Shown: positions 1 through 8,283 of the stretch, one piece after another | How the letters are laid out: each line of letters starts with the position of its first letter | Position numbering within the stretch: the first letter of the stretch is position 1 | Source: Pseudomonas lalkuanensis | GTDB lineage: Bacteria > Pseudomonadota > Gammaproteobacteria > Pseudomonadales > Pseudomonadaceae | Direction: 5' to 3' | DNA: 64,000 nt | NCBI RefSeq assembly: GCF_008807375.1 | Contig: NZ_CP043311.1 | Span: 5,250,001 to 5,314,000, forward strand | The notes under the pieces: generated by a model | What the model was told of the DNA's origin: nothing | Seen by the model: only the letters and a program-made list of their open reading frames with translations | Databases searched by the model: none | Made by a program: the position numbers and the translations under genes

Positions 1-14
1 CGATTTCGCAACAC

Positions 15-30
15 TGGCACGCTCGTTGCG
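15..30 (+). promoter_or_regulatory. Sigma-54 promoter of the secreted-protein/curlin operon
   Basis: TGGCACGCTCGTTGCG matches the -24/-12 sigma-54 consensus (TGGCAC-N5-TTGC), with GG and GC ten bases apart. The predicted start is near 42, giving a leader of about 60 bases to the first gene at 102. Any upstream activator sites would lie before the window begins. Confidence 0.8.
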
Positions 31-101
31 GAGGGCCGGGCAGCCAGCCTGTGGCACAGCGAATCCGCAGCAAGGCGCCCACATTGCAAGAGGGAAAGCT
101 C

Positions 102-1463
102 ATGCAACGCACACTCTCCAAGGCCACCACCTCGATCCTCCTCATCGTCGCGGCGGACCAGGCGCCCGCAGCCCTGTACGCCGTGGATCCCGGCCCCTAC
201 AACCCCGACATCGGTTCCTTCGCCGCCTGGTACCAGGACACCCACGGCCGCACCCTTGACCTCTGTCTGTCGAAGACGGTCAGTTCACGGGTAGCCGGCG
301 CTCCAGGTGCTCCCAGCTACATGTGCTCGCTGTTGCCGGAGCCGGGTGTCTACGACGACACGCAAGCGTTGGTGTTCCCCACCAACTTCCCGCCGGAAGC
401 CTTCTGGTTCACCGCCGACGCCGCCATCGCCGATGCAGCCAGTGGCATCGACCTGTCGTACGGGGCCGCCATCGAAGCGGCCTTTGCCGTTGAAGAACCC
501 GCGGAAGGCGATCAGATCAGCTTCGCGCGCATCCGTATCCGGGTGGATGTCCCCGCCATCGGCACCTACACCGTCACCCACCCCTATGGCGTGGAAGTCT
601 TCGAAGTCACTGCCGCCGAGTTCGGCGCCGACGGTGGCCGCGCCATCAACATGACCCGCGACATCGGCATTGGTGCGCCGAAGACCTATGACGGCGCCCT
701 GGGTGGCGACATCGGCCCGTTCCTGCGCAGCGTCAATGGCCCCTACATCGAGGTGAACCCGGAAACCAGCGCAACCGAACGCTTCATCGGCGACCCGAAC
801 ATCAACGAGCCGGTCACCGGCAGCCCGTTCAACACCAACTACGTGCGCATCCAGGGCCCCGCTGGCATCGACCTGCGCACCAACCTGTTCGCCATCTCCG
901 GCAAGCTCTCCGACGTGCAGCGCCCGACCCCGGTCATCGTCCAGCGCTCGACCTACTCGCGCGGCACCGGTGAAGCCGGTTCCAGCGCCCAGCAGGACGT
1001 CTTCGTGATGGCGCCGCCACCACCCGGTACGGCCCGCTATGACGACGCTGCGGGAGCCGCCGTGGCCATGACCGAGGCCAACGCCACCGGCAACTGGTAC
1101 GGCCAGTCCACGGGCAATCCTTCGACCCCGGCCAGCGTCACCATCCATGCCGACAACAGCATCGCCATCCCGGAAAACACGCCGACCGCTGTGAGCGCAC
1201 CGCTGGTGGATCTGGTTCGGATCCAGCGCGCCGAGTACAGCCTGAACTCCGGCCAACTGACCGTGGTGGCCAGCAGCAGCGACGAGACCAATCCGCCCAC
1301 GCTCACCGCCACGGCCAGCAGCGGCGCGAGCATCGGCTCGCTCACCGGCGACGGCGCGACCAGGACCCTGGTCACCGGCGTCACCCCCACCCCACCGGCA
1401 ACGGTCACCGTCACCTCGGGCAGCGGCGGCAGTGATACCGAAGAAGTGGTCATTCTTCCCTAA
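102..1463 (+). CDS. Secreted protein of unrecognised family, short form (copy 1)
   Basis: A 453-residue protein with an N-terminal signal peptide (hydrophobic stretch TTSILLIVAA, then a small-residue segment). The ATG at 102 is preferred over an in-frame GTG at 51 because AGAGGGA lies just before it. The first 280 residues or so form a module shared with the proteins at 1503, 34250 and 35588. Its landmarks are AAWYQD, LDLC and YMC (probable disulfide pair), LLPEPG, FP-N-P-E-FW, FARIRIRV, TYTVTHPYG, INMTRDIGIGAP, GDIGPFL, FIGDPN and VTGSPF. The C-terminal segment ends GGSDTEEVVILP, the point at which the long forms continue. It contains no catalytic motif I recognise. It is first in an operon with a second family member and curlins, so an extracellular, possibly T2SS-exported, structural role is an inference. 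Confidence 0.8.
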   Translation: MQRTLSKATTSILLIVAADQAPAALYAVDPGPYNPDIGSFAAWYQDTHGRTLDLCLSKTVSSRVAGAPGAPSYMCSLLPEPGVYDDTQALVFPTNFPPEAFWFTADAAIADAASGIDLSYGAAIEAAFAVEEPAEGDQISFARIRIRVDVPAIGTYTVTHPYGVEVFEVTAAEFGADGGRAINMTRDIGIGAPKTYDGALGGDIGPFLRSVNGPYIEVNPETSATERFIGDPNINEPVTGSPFNTNYVRIQGPAGIDLRTNLFAISGKLSDVQRPTPVIVQRSTYSRGTGEAGSSAQQDVFVMAPPPPGTARYDDAAGAAVAMTEANATGNWYGQSTGNPSTPASVTIHADNSIAIPENTPTAVSAPLVDLVRIQRAEYSLNSGQLTVVASSSDETNPPTLTATASSGASIGSLTGDGATRTLVTGVTPTPPATVTVTSGSGGSDTEEVVILP

Positions 1464-1502
1464 GCGAACCCGGAGCCGAGCGCTCAAGCGCCAGGAGGCA
1501 AC

Positions 1503-3731
1503 ATGAACAAGTGGCCCTGCCTGCTTCTCACAACCCTGGGTCTCGCCATCGAAGGTACTGACATGGCGGAGGCCGCCCTCGAGGCGGTCCACCCAGGCCC
1601 TTACACCGCATCTACCGGTTACTTTCCGCAGTGGTATCAGGACGGCGACGGCCTGAGCCTGGAACTCTGCCAATCCAGGGCGCTCAGCCCCACCGGCGGC
1701 TACATGTGCACCCTGCTGCCGGAACCAGGCCAGTTCGATGACCTGCAGCCGATGGTCTTCCCCAACAACTGGCCCGGCGAGCTGTTCTGGTACATGGCCG
1801 AGGCCAGCATCCCGGCCAACGCCGCCGGCTACGGACTGGAGGTCTACACCGCCGCCGTCGAAGCCGCCTTCGCCCTGGAAGTGCCCCGTGTCGGTGACCA
1901 GCAGAGCTTCGCGCGCATCCGTATCCGCGCCAACATCCCCGTGCCGGGAACCTACGTCGTCACCCACCCTTACGGCAGGGAGACCTTCACCGTGACCCCG
2001 GCCCAGGCCGCCGACGACGGAGGCCGTCGCGCCATCAACATGACCCGCGACATCGGCATCGGTGCGCCGGGTATCTTCACCGGTGCGCTCAACGGCGACG
2101 TCGGCCCCTTCCTGAAAGGCCCCGGCTATCCCTATCCGGGAACCAACCCGGAAACAGGGGAAGCTGAACAATTCATCGGCGACCCCAACGTTCCCTCGAC
2201 AGTGACGGGCAGCCCCTTCGACACCAACTACGTCGAGATCAGCGGCCCGGCGGGGACCATCCGCACCGAGTTGTTCTCGGTCTCCGGCAAGGTTTTCGAT
2301 TCCCGTGCCGCCACCCCGGTGGAAATCGAACGGGCCAGCTACCGGCGCACCAGCCAGGGCACACGCCTGGAAGTGTTCGCCAACGGTCCGGCCAACGCCG
2401 AGTTCTGCTACCGGGAAACCCTGGAGCTGGTGACAGGGGGCACCAAGCCAGCCTGCCTCGCAGACATGGACAACGACGGCAGCGGCTACTTCTTCGCGCA
2501 CAACCCGTCGCCGTCCGTACTGCCGCCGTTCGTGGTGGTCACCGGCACCGACCCGGCCAACGTCACCAAACCGACCTCGGTTTCCCGGGAAGTCACGGAC
2601 GTGGTGAAGGTCAGCACCGCTCGCTTCAACTGGGCCGATCACTCGCTGACCATCGAAGCCAGTTCCAGCGATGAGACGCAGATTCCCGACCTCGCGGCCC
2701 AGGGCTTCGGCCGCATGACCAAGGCGGGTGTCCTGCAGACTCTGCGGGTGACCGACCTGTCCCAGCCGCCAGCCGCAGTCACGGTGAAGTCCGCCGCAGG
2801 CGGTGCCGATACCGAGCCGGTGGTCGTGGTCGGCAGTGCGCCGGCGGAAGTGCCCAACCAGCCGCCCGTGGCGGTGAACGACAGTATCAGCACCGGCTTC
2901 GGCGTACCGGTGACCATCAATGTGCTGGCCAACGACAGTGATGCCGACGGCGACGTCCCACTCAGCATCACCGGCCTGGACCAGCCCGCCCCCGGCCTCG
3001 GCAGCGTGGCCTTGAACGGCAGCACCAGCGTGGTCTACACACCGCCGCCGGTGGTCAACAGCCCGCTGGTCGCGACCTTCACCTACCGCGCAATGGACGT
3101 GCGCGGCCAGGCCTCGCTGCCGGCCACCGTCAGCGTCAGCGTCAGCCCGAACCAGCCGCCGGTGGCCATCGCCGACACCGGTACGACCCTCAACGTACCG
3201 CTGACCCTGAACGTGCTGGCCAACGACAGCGATCCGGAAGGCAACGTGCCGCTCACCGTGGTCAACCTCACCCAGCCGGCCACGGGCCAGGGCACGGCAA
3301 GCACCAACGGCACCAGCGTCACCTACACGCCGCCGGCCACCGTCACCGCTGCCTTCGCCGCCACCTTCACCTACCAGGCCCGGGACGCCTTCGGCGCCCT
3401 CTCCGCCCCGGTCACGGTGACCGTGCAGGTGACGCCGCCCCCGGCTGCCGCGGAGAACTTCGCCGTCACCACCAGCGAGTTCACCCTGCGCTCCAACAAC
3501 CGGGTGACCTGGAGCCTGGACGGGACCAGCTCGGTAACCGTCGGCAACAGCGTGCGGGTCCAGGTGACCACCACCACCGGCCTGGTGGACCTGGGCAGCG
3601 TAGCGGTGCCGCTCAGCGGACGCTGGCGGATGGCGGTCACCACCACCAACCTGGTCCCGACCGCCGCCCCGACAGCCACCCTCACCACCTCCACGGGCAC
3701 GGTGCGCACCGTAGCCCTGACACCCCGCTAG
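1503..3731 (+). CDS. Secreted protein of unrecognised family, long form with Ig/cadherin-like repeats (copy 1)
   Basis: A 742-residue protein with a signal peptide and a strong AGGAGG site before ATG 1503. Residues 25-440 correspond to the module of the preceding gene, with an extra Cys-containing insert (EFCYRETLEL to PACLADMDNDGSG). Two tandem repeats of about 90 residues follow, each opening with NQPPVA and containing VLANDSD-x-(D/E)G and VTYTPP-type strands; these resemble bacterial Ig/cadherin-like adhesin repeats. A final beta-rich domain of about 90 residues ends the protein (NNRVTWSLDG, GRWRMAVTTT). The Asp-rich LANDSDADGD turns may bind calcium. It is 39 bp downstream of its short paralogue and 10 bp upstream of csgB, so an extracellular matrix or adhesion role is likely. 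A close paralogue lies at 35588. Confidence 0.8.
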   Translation: MNKWPCLLLTTLGLAIEGTDMAEAALEAVHPGPYTASTGYFPQWYQDGDGLSLELCQSRALSPTGGYMCTLLPEPGQFDDLQPMVFPNNWPGELFWYMAEASIPANAAGYGLEVYTAAVEAAFALEVPRVGDQQSFARIRIRANIPVPGTYVVTHPYGRETFTVTPAQAADDGGRRAINMTRDIGIGAPGIFTGALNGDVGPFLKGPGYPYPGTNPETGEAEQFIGDPNVPSTVTGSPFDTNYVEISGPAGTIRTELFSVSGKVFDSRAATPVEIERASYRRTSQGTRLEVFANGPANAEFCYRETLELVTGGTKPACLADMDNDGSGYFFAHNPSPSVLPPFVVVTGTDPANVTKPTSVSREVTDVVKVSTARFNWADHSLTIEASSSDETQIPDLAAQGFGRMTKAGVLQTLRVTDLSQPPAAVTVKSAAGGADTEPVVVVGSAPAEVPNQPPVAVNDSISTGFGVPVTINVLANDSDADGDVPLSITGLDQPAPGLGSVALNGSTSVVYTPPPVVNSPLVATFTYRAMDVRGQASLPATVSVSVSPNQPPVAIADTGTTLNVPLTLNVLANDSDPEGNVPLTVVNLTQPATGQGTASTNGTSVTYTPPATVTAAFAATFTYQARDAFGALSAPVTVTVQVTPPPAAAENFAVTTSEFTLRSNNRVTWSLDGTSSVTVGNSVRVQVTTTTGLVDLGSVAVPLSGRWRMAVTTTNLVPTAAPTATLTTSTGTVRTVALTPR

Positions 3732-3741
3732 GAGCCTGGCC

Positions 3742-4212
3742 ATGAACACCGCCACCGTGCTGCGCCTCGCCACCCTGTTCGCCCTCGGGCTGGGCAGCGG
3801 CGCGCTGCCGGCGGCGGACCTGATGGAGAACTTCGACCTGGCCGGCGGCAACGCCGACCTCGCCAGCCCGCAAGGCGCCCCCCTGGATCAACAGGCCCTG
3901 GTGCGCCAACTGGGCGAGGCGAACGTCGCGCTGCTGACGCAGTACGGCCAATCGCTGCTGGGGCAGATCATCCAGAACGGCAGCGACCAGGAGGCCTACA
4001 TCCTCCAGGAGGGCGTGCAGAACCTGGCGTCCATCTCCCAGCAGGGCACAGGGAACCAGGCCTACATCTCCCAGAGCGGCGCCAACAACCGGGCCGGAAT
4101 CGACCAGGTCGGCGCCAACAACAGCGCAACCATCGTGCAGTCCGGGGAAGGACTGAACGGCAGCATCACCCAGTACGGAAACGGCCTGAGCGTGCAGGTG
4201 ATCCAGCACTGA
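3742..4212 (+). CDS. csgB: CsgB-like minor curlin (nucleator)
   Basis: A 156-residue protein: signal peptide (to about residue 24), a spacer, then five or six curlin repeats of roughly 22 residues with the S-x5-Q-x-G-x2-N-x-A-x-I-x-Q pattern (for example ASISQQGTGNQAYISQSG). CsgB nucleates CsgA polymerisation at the cell surface in the family. Length and repeat number match CsgB, and it lies immediately before the larger curlin gene, as in csgBA operons. AGGAG lies 8 bases before ATG 3742, overlapping the stop region of the previous gene, so coupled expression is likely. Confidence 0.85.
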   Translation: MNTATVLRLATLFALGLGSGALPAADLMENFDLAGGNADLASPQGAPLDQQALVRQLGEANVALLTQYGQSLLGQIIQNGSDQEAYILQEGVQNLASISQQGTGNQAYISQSGANNRAGIDQVGANNSATIVQSGEGLNGSITQYGNGLSVQVIQH

Positions 4213-4267
4213 CGGCGCACTCACGACCCGAATGACTCGCAGGGAGCCATCCCCAGGAGGCAATACC

Positions 4268-5644
4268 ATGTTCCAGTACAAACCGCTTGCCGCTGCAATC
4301 CTGGCCCTGGTCAGTATCCAGGCCTTGGCTGACGACAGCCTCTCGAACCAGACCCAGAACGGCTTCGAGAACGTCGCCGAAGTCCAGCAGGACGCCGCCC
4401 CGAGCGCTGCAACCCAGGACCAGACCGGGGAGGGCAACAACGCATACGCCGACCAGTCGAACGGCAGCGGTACCCTGACCCAGGCCCAGAACGGCCTGTT
4501 CAACGCTTCCACCGGCGTGCAGAGCACCGAGGCCGGAAGCCACATCACCCATACCCAGGCGGGCGAGTGGAACGGTGCCCATAGCGAGCAGTGGTTCAAC
4601 AACAACAGCCACGCCACGGTGACCCAGGACGGCGACTACAACTCCGCCTTCAGCTTCCAGGACAGCCAGATCGCCAGCCATGTCGAGATCAACCAGGGCG
4701 ACTCGGAGAACATCGCCAACGCCGAACAGATCGCCGGCACGGACAACCGGACCACGATCGACCAGAGCGGCATCGCCAACGAGTCAGGTACCTGGCAGAT
4801 CGACCAGACCGGCAGCCGCATCGGCATCCAGCAGGGCGGCGAGCTGAACACTGCCTATGTCGACCAGAGCCAGGGCAACAGCAACCAGGTGGACGTGTTC
4901 CAGACCGGCGAAAGCGGCTACCTCGAGGTCTGGCAGACCGAGCAGGAAAACAGCCAGGTCAGCATCGACCAGGGCGGCGGCGCGCTCAACGAACTGGTGG
5001 TCGACCAGAGCTTCGGCTCCGGGAACCTGGCCGCAATGATCCAGAGCGGCGACACCAACGCCGCCTGGGCCGACCAGTACGAGTCCATCGATTCCACCAC
5101 CACCGTCACCCAGGGCGGCAGCGGCAACCTCGCCCTGACCTACCAGGAAGGCGACCGCCTGGGCCTGACCGTCAGCCAGACCGGCAACGACAACAACGTC
5201 TACGCCAGCAACTGGCAGGGCGCCCAGGAAGGCGGCCAGTTCGGCGCTGACCAGGCCGTGGTGCTGAGCCAGGACGGCAATCGCAACACCGCCAACTTCA
5301 CCCAGGAAGGCAACTTCAACGAGCTGTACTTCGACCAGGTGGGCGACGACAACACCCTGGCGGTCAGCCAGCGCGACAGCAACAACCTGGCCGAGGGCTC
5401 CAGCGACGGCACCGGCAACAGCGTCGAGGTCGACCAGTCCGGCAGCGAAAACCTCAGCCAGACCTTCCAGAGCGCCGGCGGCGGCAACCTGGCCAGCATC
5501 ACCCAGACCGACATGAACAACCTCTCCGTCGTCAGCCAGGCGGGCTGGGACAACCAGGCCACCGTCACCCAGAGCAACTTCAACATGACCGCCAACGTCG
5601 ACCAGACCGGCACCGGCAACACCGCCATCGTCGTCCAGCAGTAA
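4268..5644 (+). CDS. csgA: CsgA-like major curlin, unusually long
   Basis: A 458-residue protein with a cleavable signal peptide (ATG 4268, AGGAGG seven bases upstream; the in-frame ATG at 4232 lacks a site). The rest is a continuous run of about 18-20 curlin-type repeats rich in Q, N, G and S, such as NTANFTQEGNFNELYFDQVG and NQATVTQSNFNMTANVDQTG. Enterobacterial CsgA has about 150 residues and five repeats, so this subunit is three times longer. Acidic residues are frequent within the repeats (DQ, EGD). The expected role is an extracellular functional amyloid exported through CsgG. An intrinsic terminator follows the stop codon by about 10 bases. Confidence 0.88.
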   Translation: MFQYKPLAAAILALVSIQALADDSLSNQTQNGFENVAEVQQDAAPSAATQDQTGEGNNAYADQSNGSGTLTQAQNGLFNASTGVQSTEAGSHITHTQAGEWNGAHSEQWFNNNSHATVTQDGDYNSAFSFQDSQIASHVEINQGDSENIANAEQIAGTDNRTTIDQSGIANESGTWQIDQTGSRIGIQQGGELNTAYVDQSQGNSNQVDVFQTGESGYLEVWQTEQENSQVSIDQGGGALNELVVDQSFGSGNLAAMIQSGDTNAAWADQYESIDSTTTVTQGGSGNLALTYQEGDRLGLTVSQTGNDNNVYASNWQGAQEGGQFGADQAVVLSQDGNRNTANFTQEGNFNELYFDQVGDDNTLAVSQRDSNNLAEGSSDGTGNSVEVDQSGSENLSQTFQSAGGGNLASITQTDMNNLSVVSQAGWDNQATVTQSNFNMTANVDQTGTGNTAIVVQQ

Positions 5645-5653
5645 CGCCCCTCC

Positions 5654-5686
5654 GCCGCCGCCCTTCATGGGCGGCGGCCTTTTTTT
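5654..5686 (+). terminator. Intrinsic terminator after csgA
   Basis: GCCGCCGCCC and GGGCGGCGGC arms close a TTCAT loop and are followed by seven T residues. The downstream small gene begins five bases after the T tract, so it is either expressed by read-through or mostly silenced. Confidence 0.85.
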
Positions 5687-5690
5687 CCCC

Positions 5691-5987
5691 ATGCTCCTCG
5701 CCGCCCTGCTGGCCAGCGCCAGCCTCCAGTTGCAGCCCCAGGCGCCCGGCCAGGCCAGCGTGAGTCTGTGCTTCGAACCGGCAAGCTCCGCCATCCGCTA
5801 TGAACTTCTGGTCACCACGCAGGGCCCCGCAGGCAGCAGCCAGTCGCGCCAGAAAGGCGCAGCCGAGCGCAACTGCCCGGTGCGCAACACCCTCAGGCTG
5901 GCGCCGGGTACGCGGCTGGAAGCGCGGCTGAGATGGTGGGTGGAGGGGGTGGAGCAGGTGGCTGTGGTGAGGGCGATTGGTTTGTGA
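5691..5987 (+). CDS. CsgC/CsgH-like periplasmic curli assembly inhibitor
   Basis: A 98-residue protein with an N-terminal signal peptide (MLLAALLASASL) and a predicted small beta-sandwich. The run GSSQSRQKGAAERNCPV resembles the SGQSQTKQEK region of E. coli CsgC, and ARLRWWVEGVEQ resembles its C-terminal strand. CsgC/CsgH proteins prevent premature amyloid formation in the periplasm. Two cysteines remain but not as CXC. No ribosome site is visible because the csgA terminator abuts the start; an alternative in-frame ATG lies at 5667 inside the terminator loop. Family assignment rests on short similarities plus position after csgBA. Confidence 0.6.
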   Translation: MLLAALLASASLQLQPQAPGQASVSLCFEPASSAIRYELLVTTQGPAGSSQSRQKGAAERNCPVRNTLRLAPGTRLEARLRWWVEGVEQVAVVRAIGL

Positions 5988-6010
5988 ATCGTCTTGCGAT
6001 GGGGCCGCAC

Positions 6011-6131
6011 CTTGTGGGGGCGAATTCATTCGCCACGCAGAACGCAGTTCTGCCTCCCTGGCACCTCGGCCCGGCTGGGCACAACGCCCTGCGGGAGCGA
6101 ATTCATTCGCGAAGCAGGGCGCAGCCCTGCC
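6011..6131. repeat. REP-type palindromic elements between convergent operons
   Basis: Two copies of the GGG(A/G)GCGAATTCATTCGC element sit between csgC/H and csgG, the second followed by a GCAGGGCGCAGCCCTGC hairpin. They lie between two converging transcription units and may act as a bidirectional end structure. Confidence 0.7.
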
Positions 6132-6977
6132 CTACTCGATCGACGCCTGCGCGCCCAGGTATTTCTTCAGCGAGGTCTGTTCCAGCGGCTGGTCGCCGGC
6201 GGCCTGCCACAGGTGGCGTTCCACGCCCTGGGCGATCAGGTGGGCCACGGCGGATTCGATGGCCGAGAGCACGCAGAGCTGCGCCGGCTCGTTGGTGGTG
6301 TAGCCGGCTTCGGCCTCCAGCAGTTCCTTGAACTCGATGAACTTGAACACGCTGGCGCTCTGCCCCACCGAGTAGATGGTCTTGGAGGTCATCACGTTGG
6401 CCAGGACCATGCCGCTGCGCACATCCACCGCGCGCAGGTTCACCGAGACCTGGTCCACGCGGTACTCGTGGGAGGCGCCGATGCCCAGGTAGCGGGCACC
6501 TTCGCCGCCGCTGCGGACGTTGGTGTCGTAGGCGATGATGCCGCCTTCCAGCAGCAGGTTGGCCGCCTGCAGTGGCGGCAGCTGGCTCTGGATGTTCGCC
6601 GGGGTGTTGGGCTTGTTCTGCGAGGCGCGGATGATCTTGCGTTCGGTCAGCACGTTCTGCAGGCCTTCGCGCTCCAGCACCATGAACCAGCCGCTGGCCT
6701 GCAGCGCGTCCACCAGCATGCTGGCGGCGCCCTGGGTAACGCTGGTGGAGAAGGAACTGGCCGGGGTCGGCTTGTACTGGCCGGTCTGGTCGCGGAACCC
6801 GTAAACCGCCGCCACCAGGCGCCCCTTGGGCCGGGGCAGGTTGAGCAGGTCGTAGTAGGTCGAGGCTCGCGGGGTCAGGGTCGGGATCTGGTCCTTGGTA
6901 TCCGCCGGCATCGGCTGGCGCAGACCGCAGCCTTGCAGGGTGGCGAGCAGCAGGACCAGCATCAGCACTCTGTTCAT
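6132..6977 (-). CDS. csgG: CsgG, outer-membrane curli export channel lipoprotein
   Basis: A 281-residue protein with a lipoprotein signal (LLATLQGCGLRQ, acylated Cys 17) and the conserved CsgG body: TYYDLLNLPRPKGRLVAAVYGFRDQTGQYKP, FSTSVTQGAASMLVDALQ, FMVLEREGLQNVLTERKIIRA, GGIIAYDTNVRSGGEGARYLGIG and VFKFIEFKELLEAEAGYT (quoted in parts across the protein). CsgG forms a nine-subunit channel that exports curlins. It is the last gene of the operon beginning with gspE, 27 bp after csgF. Confidence 0.95.
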   Translation of the reverse strand: MNRVLMLVLLLATLQGCGLRQPMPADTKDQIPTLTPRASTYYDLLNLPRPKGRLVAAVYGFRDQTGQYKPTPASSFSTSVTQGAASMLVDALQASGWFMVLEREGLQNVLTERKIIRASQNKPNTPANIQSQLPPLQAANLLLEGGIIAYDTNVRSGGEGARYLGIGASHEYRVDQVSVNLRAVDVRSGMVLANVMTSKTIYSVGQSASVFKFIEFKELLEAEAGYTTNEPAQLCVLSAIESAVAHLIAQGVERHLWQAAGDQPLEQTSLKKYLGAQASIE

Positions 6978-7004
6978 GGTCGTGGCTTCCTGTCGATGCC
7001 TGGA

Positions 7005-7409
7005 TTAGGGGAGCAGGCCGTTGACGACGACTTCCGAGACTTCGCCGGTGGCGCGATCGGTGATCTGGATGGTCAGTTCACCACCGTCGTCGATCATGTT
7101 GATGATGAAGGAGTCGGTGGTGAGGCTGCCGGTGTTGCCGTCCTCGATATTGGTCAGCAACTGCGACAGCAGGCGCGACTCCAGCGAGCTGGTGAAGCGC
7201 TGGAGGGCGGACTGCCGGCTGGCGGCGGACGAGCTGGAATCCGGGTCGTCGTGATCGTTCTGCGCCTGGGCGTTGTTCAGCAGCCAGGTGCCGTTCAGCG
7301 GGTTGCCGCCGAAGGCGGGGTTGACCGGGGTGTACACCAGTTCGGTGGCCTGGACCGATCCGACCAGGCCGAACCCGAGCAGCCACAGGGCAAGTCTGTT
7401 CTTGTTCAT
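7005..7409 (-). CDS. csgF: CsgF, curli nucleation/anchoring factor
   Basis: A 134-residue periplasmic or surface protein: signal peptide, then TELVYTPVNPAFGGNPLNG, the conserved CsgF N-terminal plug that binds CsgG. A flexible Asp/Ser-rich linker and a C-terminal domain (FIINMIDDGGELTIQITD) follow. Start ATG 7409 overlaps the csgE stop (ATGA), indicating translational coupling. In the family CsgF secures CsgB at the CsgG pore. Confidence 0.93.
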   Translation of the reverse strand: MNKNRLALWLLGFGLVGSVQATELVYTPVNPAFGGNPLNGTWLLNNAQAQNDHDDPDSSSSAASRQSALQRFTSSLESRLLSQLLTNIEDGNTGSLTTDSFIINMIDDGGELTIQITDRATGEVSEVVVNGLLP

Positions 7410-7798
7410 AGCTCGTCCCTCTCCATGTCGTGCGTGTCTTGCAGGAGGCGCTGCAGCTTCTGCTGGGCGATGGCCTCCAGCACCAGGTCGGCCGCCGCGT
7501 AGGCGGTGGGTTTGAGTTCCGCGGTGTTCGGCGGGAGAAACTGGCGGTAGAGCACGCGCTGCTCGTACTCCACCCAGATCAGGCTGCCCCAGCGGGCATC
7601 GGGGCGTTCGCGCACCACCAGGTTGAAATCCAGCTTGCTGGTGTCGCGCAGGCGCTCGCTGAAGGAGCGGTAGAAGTCGTGGCCGATGTGGGAAATCGTG
7701 TAGTCGATGACGAAGCCCATGATCTCGTCGTCTTCGGCGCGTGCCGTACCCAGCGCGCAGCACAGCACGAGCGCGGCCAGCCAGGGTGCGCGGCTCAT
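7406..7798 (-). CDS. csgE: CsgE, curli secretion specificity factor
   Basis: A 130-residue periplasmic protein with a signal peptide (to about residue 20) and the CsgE core: DEIMGFVIDYTISHIGHDFY, LNFxLVVRERP-type strand, GSLIWVEYEQRVLYRQFLPP and a C-terminal helix. CsgE caps the CsgG channel and delivers curlins. Its ATG at 7798 overlaps the stop of the preceding pseudopilin gene by ATGA. This fuses the curli secretion genes to the T2SS-like genes within one message. Confidence 0.92.
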   Translation of the reverse strand: MSRAPWLAALVLCCALGTARAEDDEIMGFVIDYTISHIGHDFYRSFSERLRDTSKLDFNLVVRERPDARWGSLIWVEYEQRVLYRQFLPPNTAELKPTAYAAADLVLEAIAQQKLQRLLQDTHDMERDEL

Positions 7799-8283
7799 GG
7801 CGTCCCCCCTTTCGGCGTGCCTTCCATGAAGGCCTTCTCGGCGACGAAGCGCCACTCGGCATAGCTGCCCATGCCCTCGAACTCCACCCACTGCGCGGGG
7901 AAGTGCGCCTGCTTCAGCGGCCTCTGGTGGGACTGGCTGTAGACGCCGGCGATGCGCCCGTCGAAGGAGTGGATCAGGCCCCAGTCGAGGCTGCCTGTCA
8001 CGGGGTCGGGATAGAGCCGGCGCAGGTGGCGCATGGCCTGGGGAAAGCGGTTGTCTTCCAGCAGATCCTCCAGGGCGGCGGGGTACTGGGACACGCCGTT
8101 CGACGCCCGGTAGTAGCTGCGCAGGGCCTGCGCATACTGGCTGCCGACCCAGAGCAGGTCGCGCTCGCGGGCACGCTGGCTGGCGGTGGACCAGAGCTGC
8201 CCCGCACCGGCCAGCGCCATCCCCATCAGCATGACGAGCAAGAGCACGCCGAGGTAGGTGAAACCCTGCTCACCAGTCCGCAT
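7795..8283 (-). CDS. Type II secretion/type IV pilus-like pseudopilin (third of three)
   Basis: A 162-residue protein with a prepilin leader (MRTGEQG then FTYLGVLLLVMLMGMAL), cleavable after Gly 7, followed by a hydrophobic helix. The body carries RERDLLWVGSQYAQALRSYY, typical of minor pseudopilins annotated as type II secretion proteins. Position +5 after cleavage is not Glu (FTYLG), a feature of GspK-like tip pseudopilins. Its start overlaps the preceding gene by 14 bp and its stop overlaps csgE. Confidence 0.75.
   Translation of the reverse strand: MRTGEQGFTYLGVLLLVMLMGMALAGAGQLWSTASQRARERDLLWVGSQYAQALRSYYRASNGVSQYPAALEDLLEDNRFPQAMRHLRRLYPDPVTGSLDWGLIHSFDGRIAGVYSQSHQRPLKQAHFPAQWVEFEGMGSYAEWRFVAEKAFMEGTPKGGTP

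Noticed and set aside
285..3851. A 1188-codon open frame on the minus strand opposite the first two secreted-protein genes
   Set aside because: It is the mirror of GC-rich codon use on the plus strand. Its translation is low-complexity (G, R, A, H, V rich), without a fold, and the plus-strand genes have signal peptides, ribosome sites and paralogues.
4268..5644. Repetitive DNA that could be mistaken for a CRISPR or tandem-repeat array
   Set aside because: Periodicity is about 66 bases and lies within a continuous reading frame encoding curlin repeats. Units are not identical and there are no spacers or cas genes.
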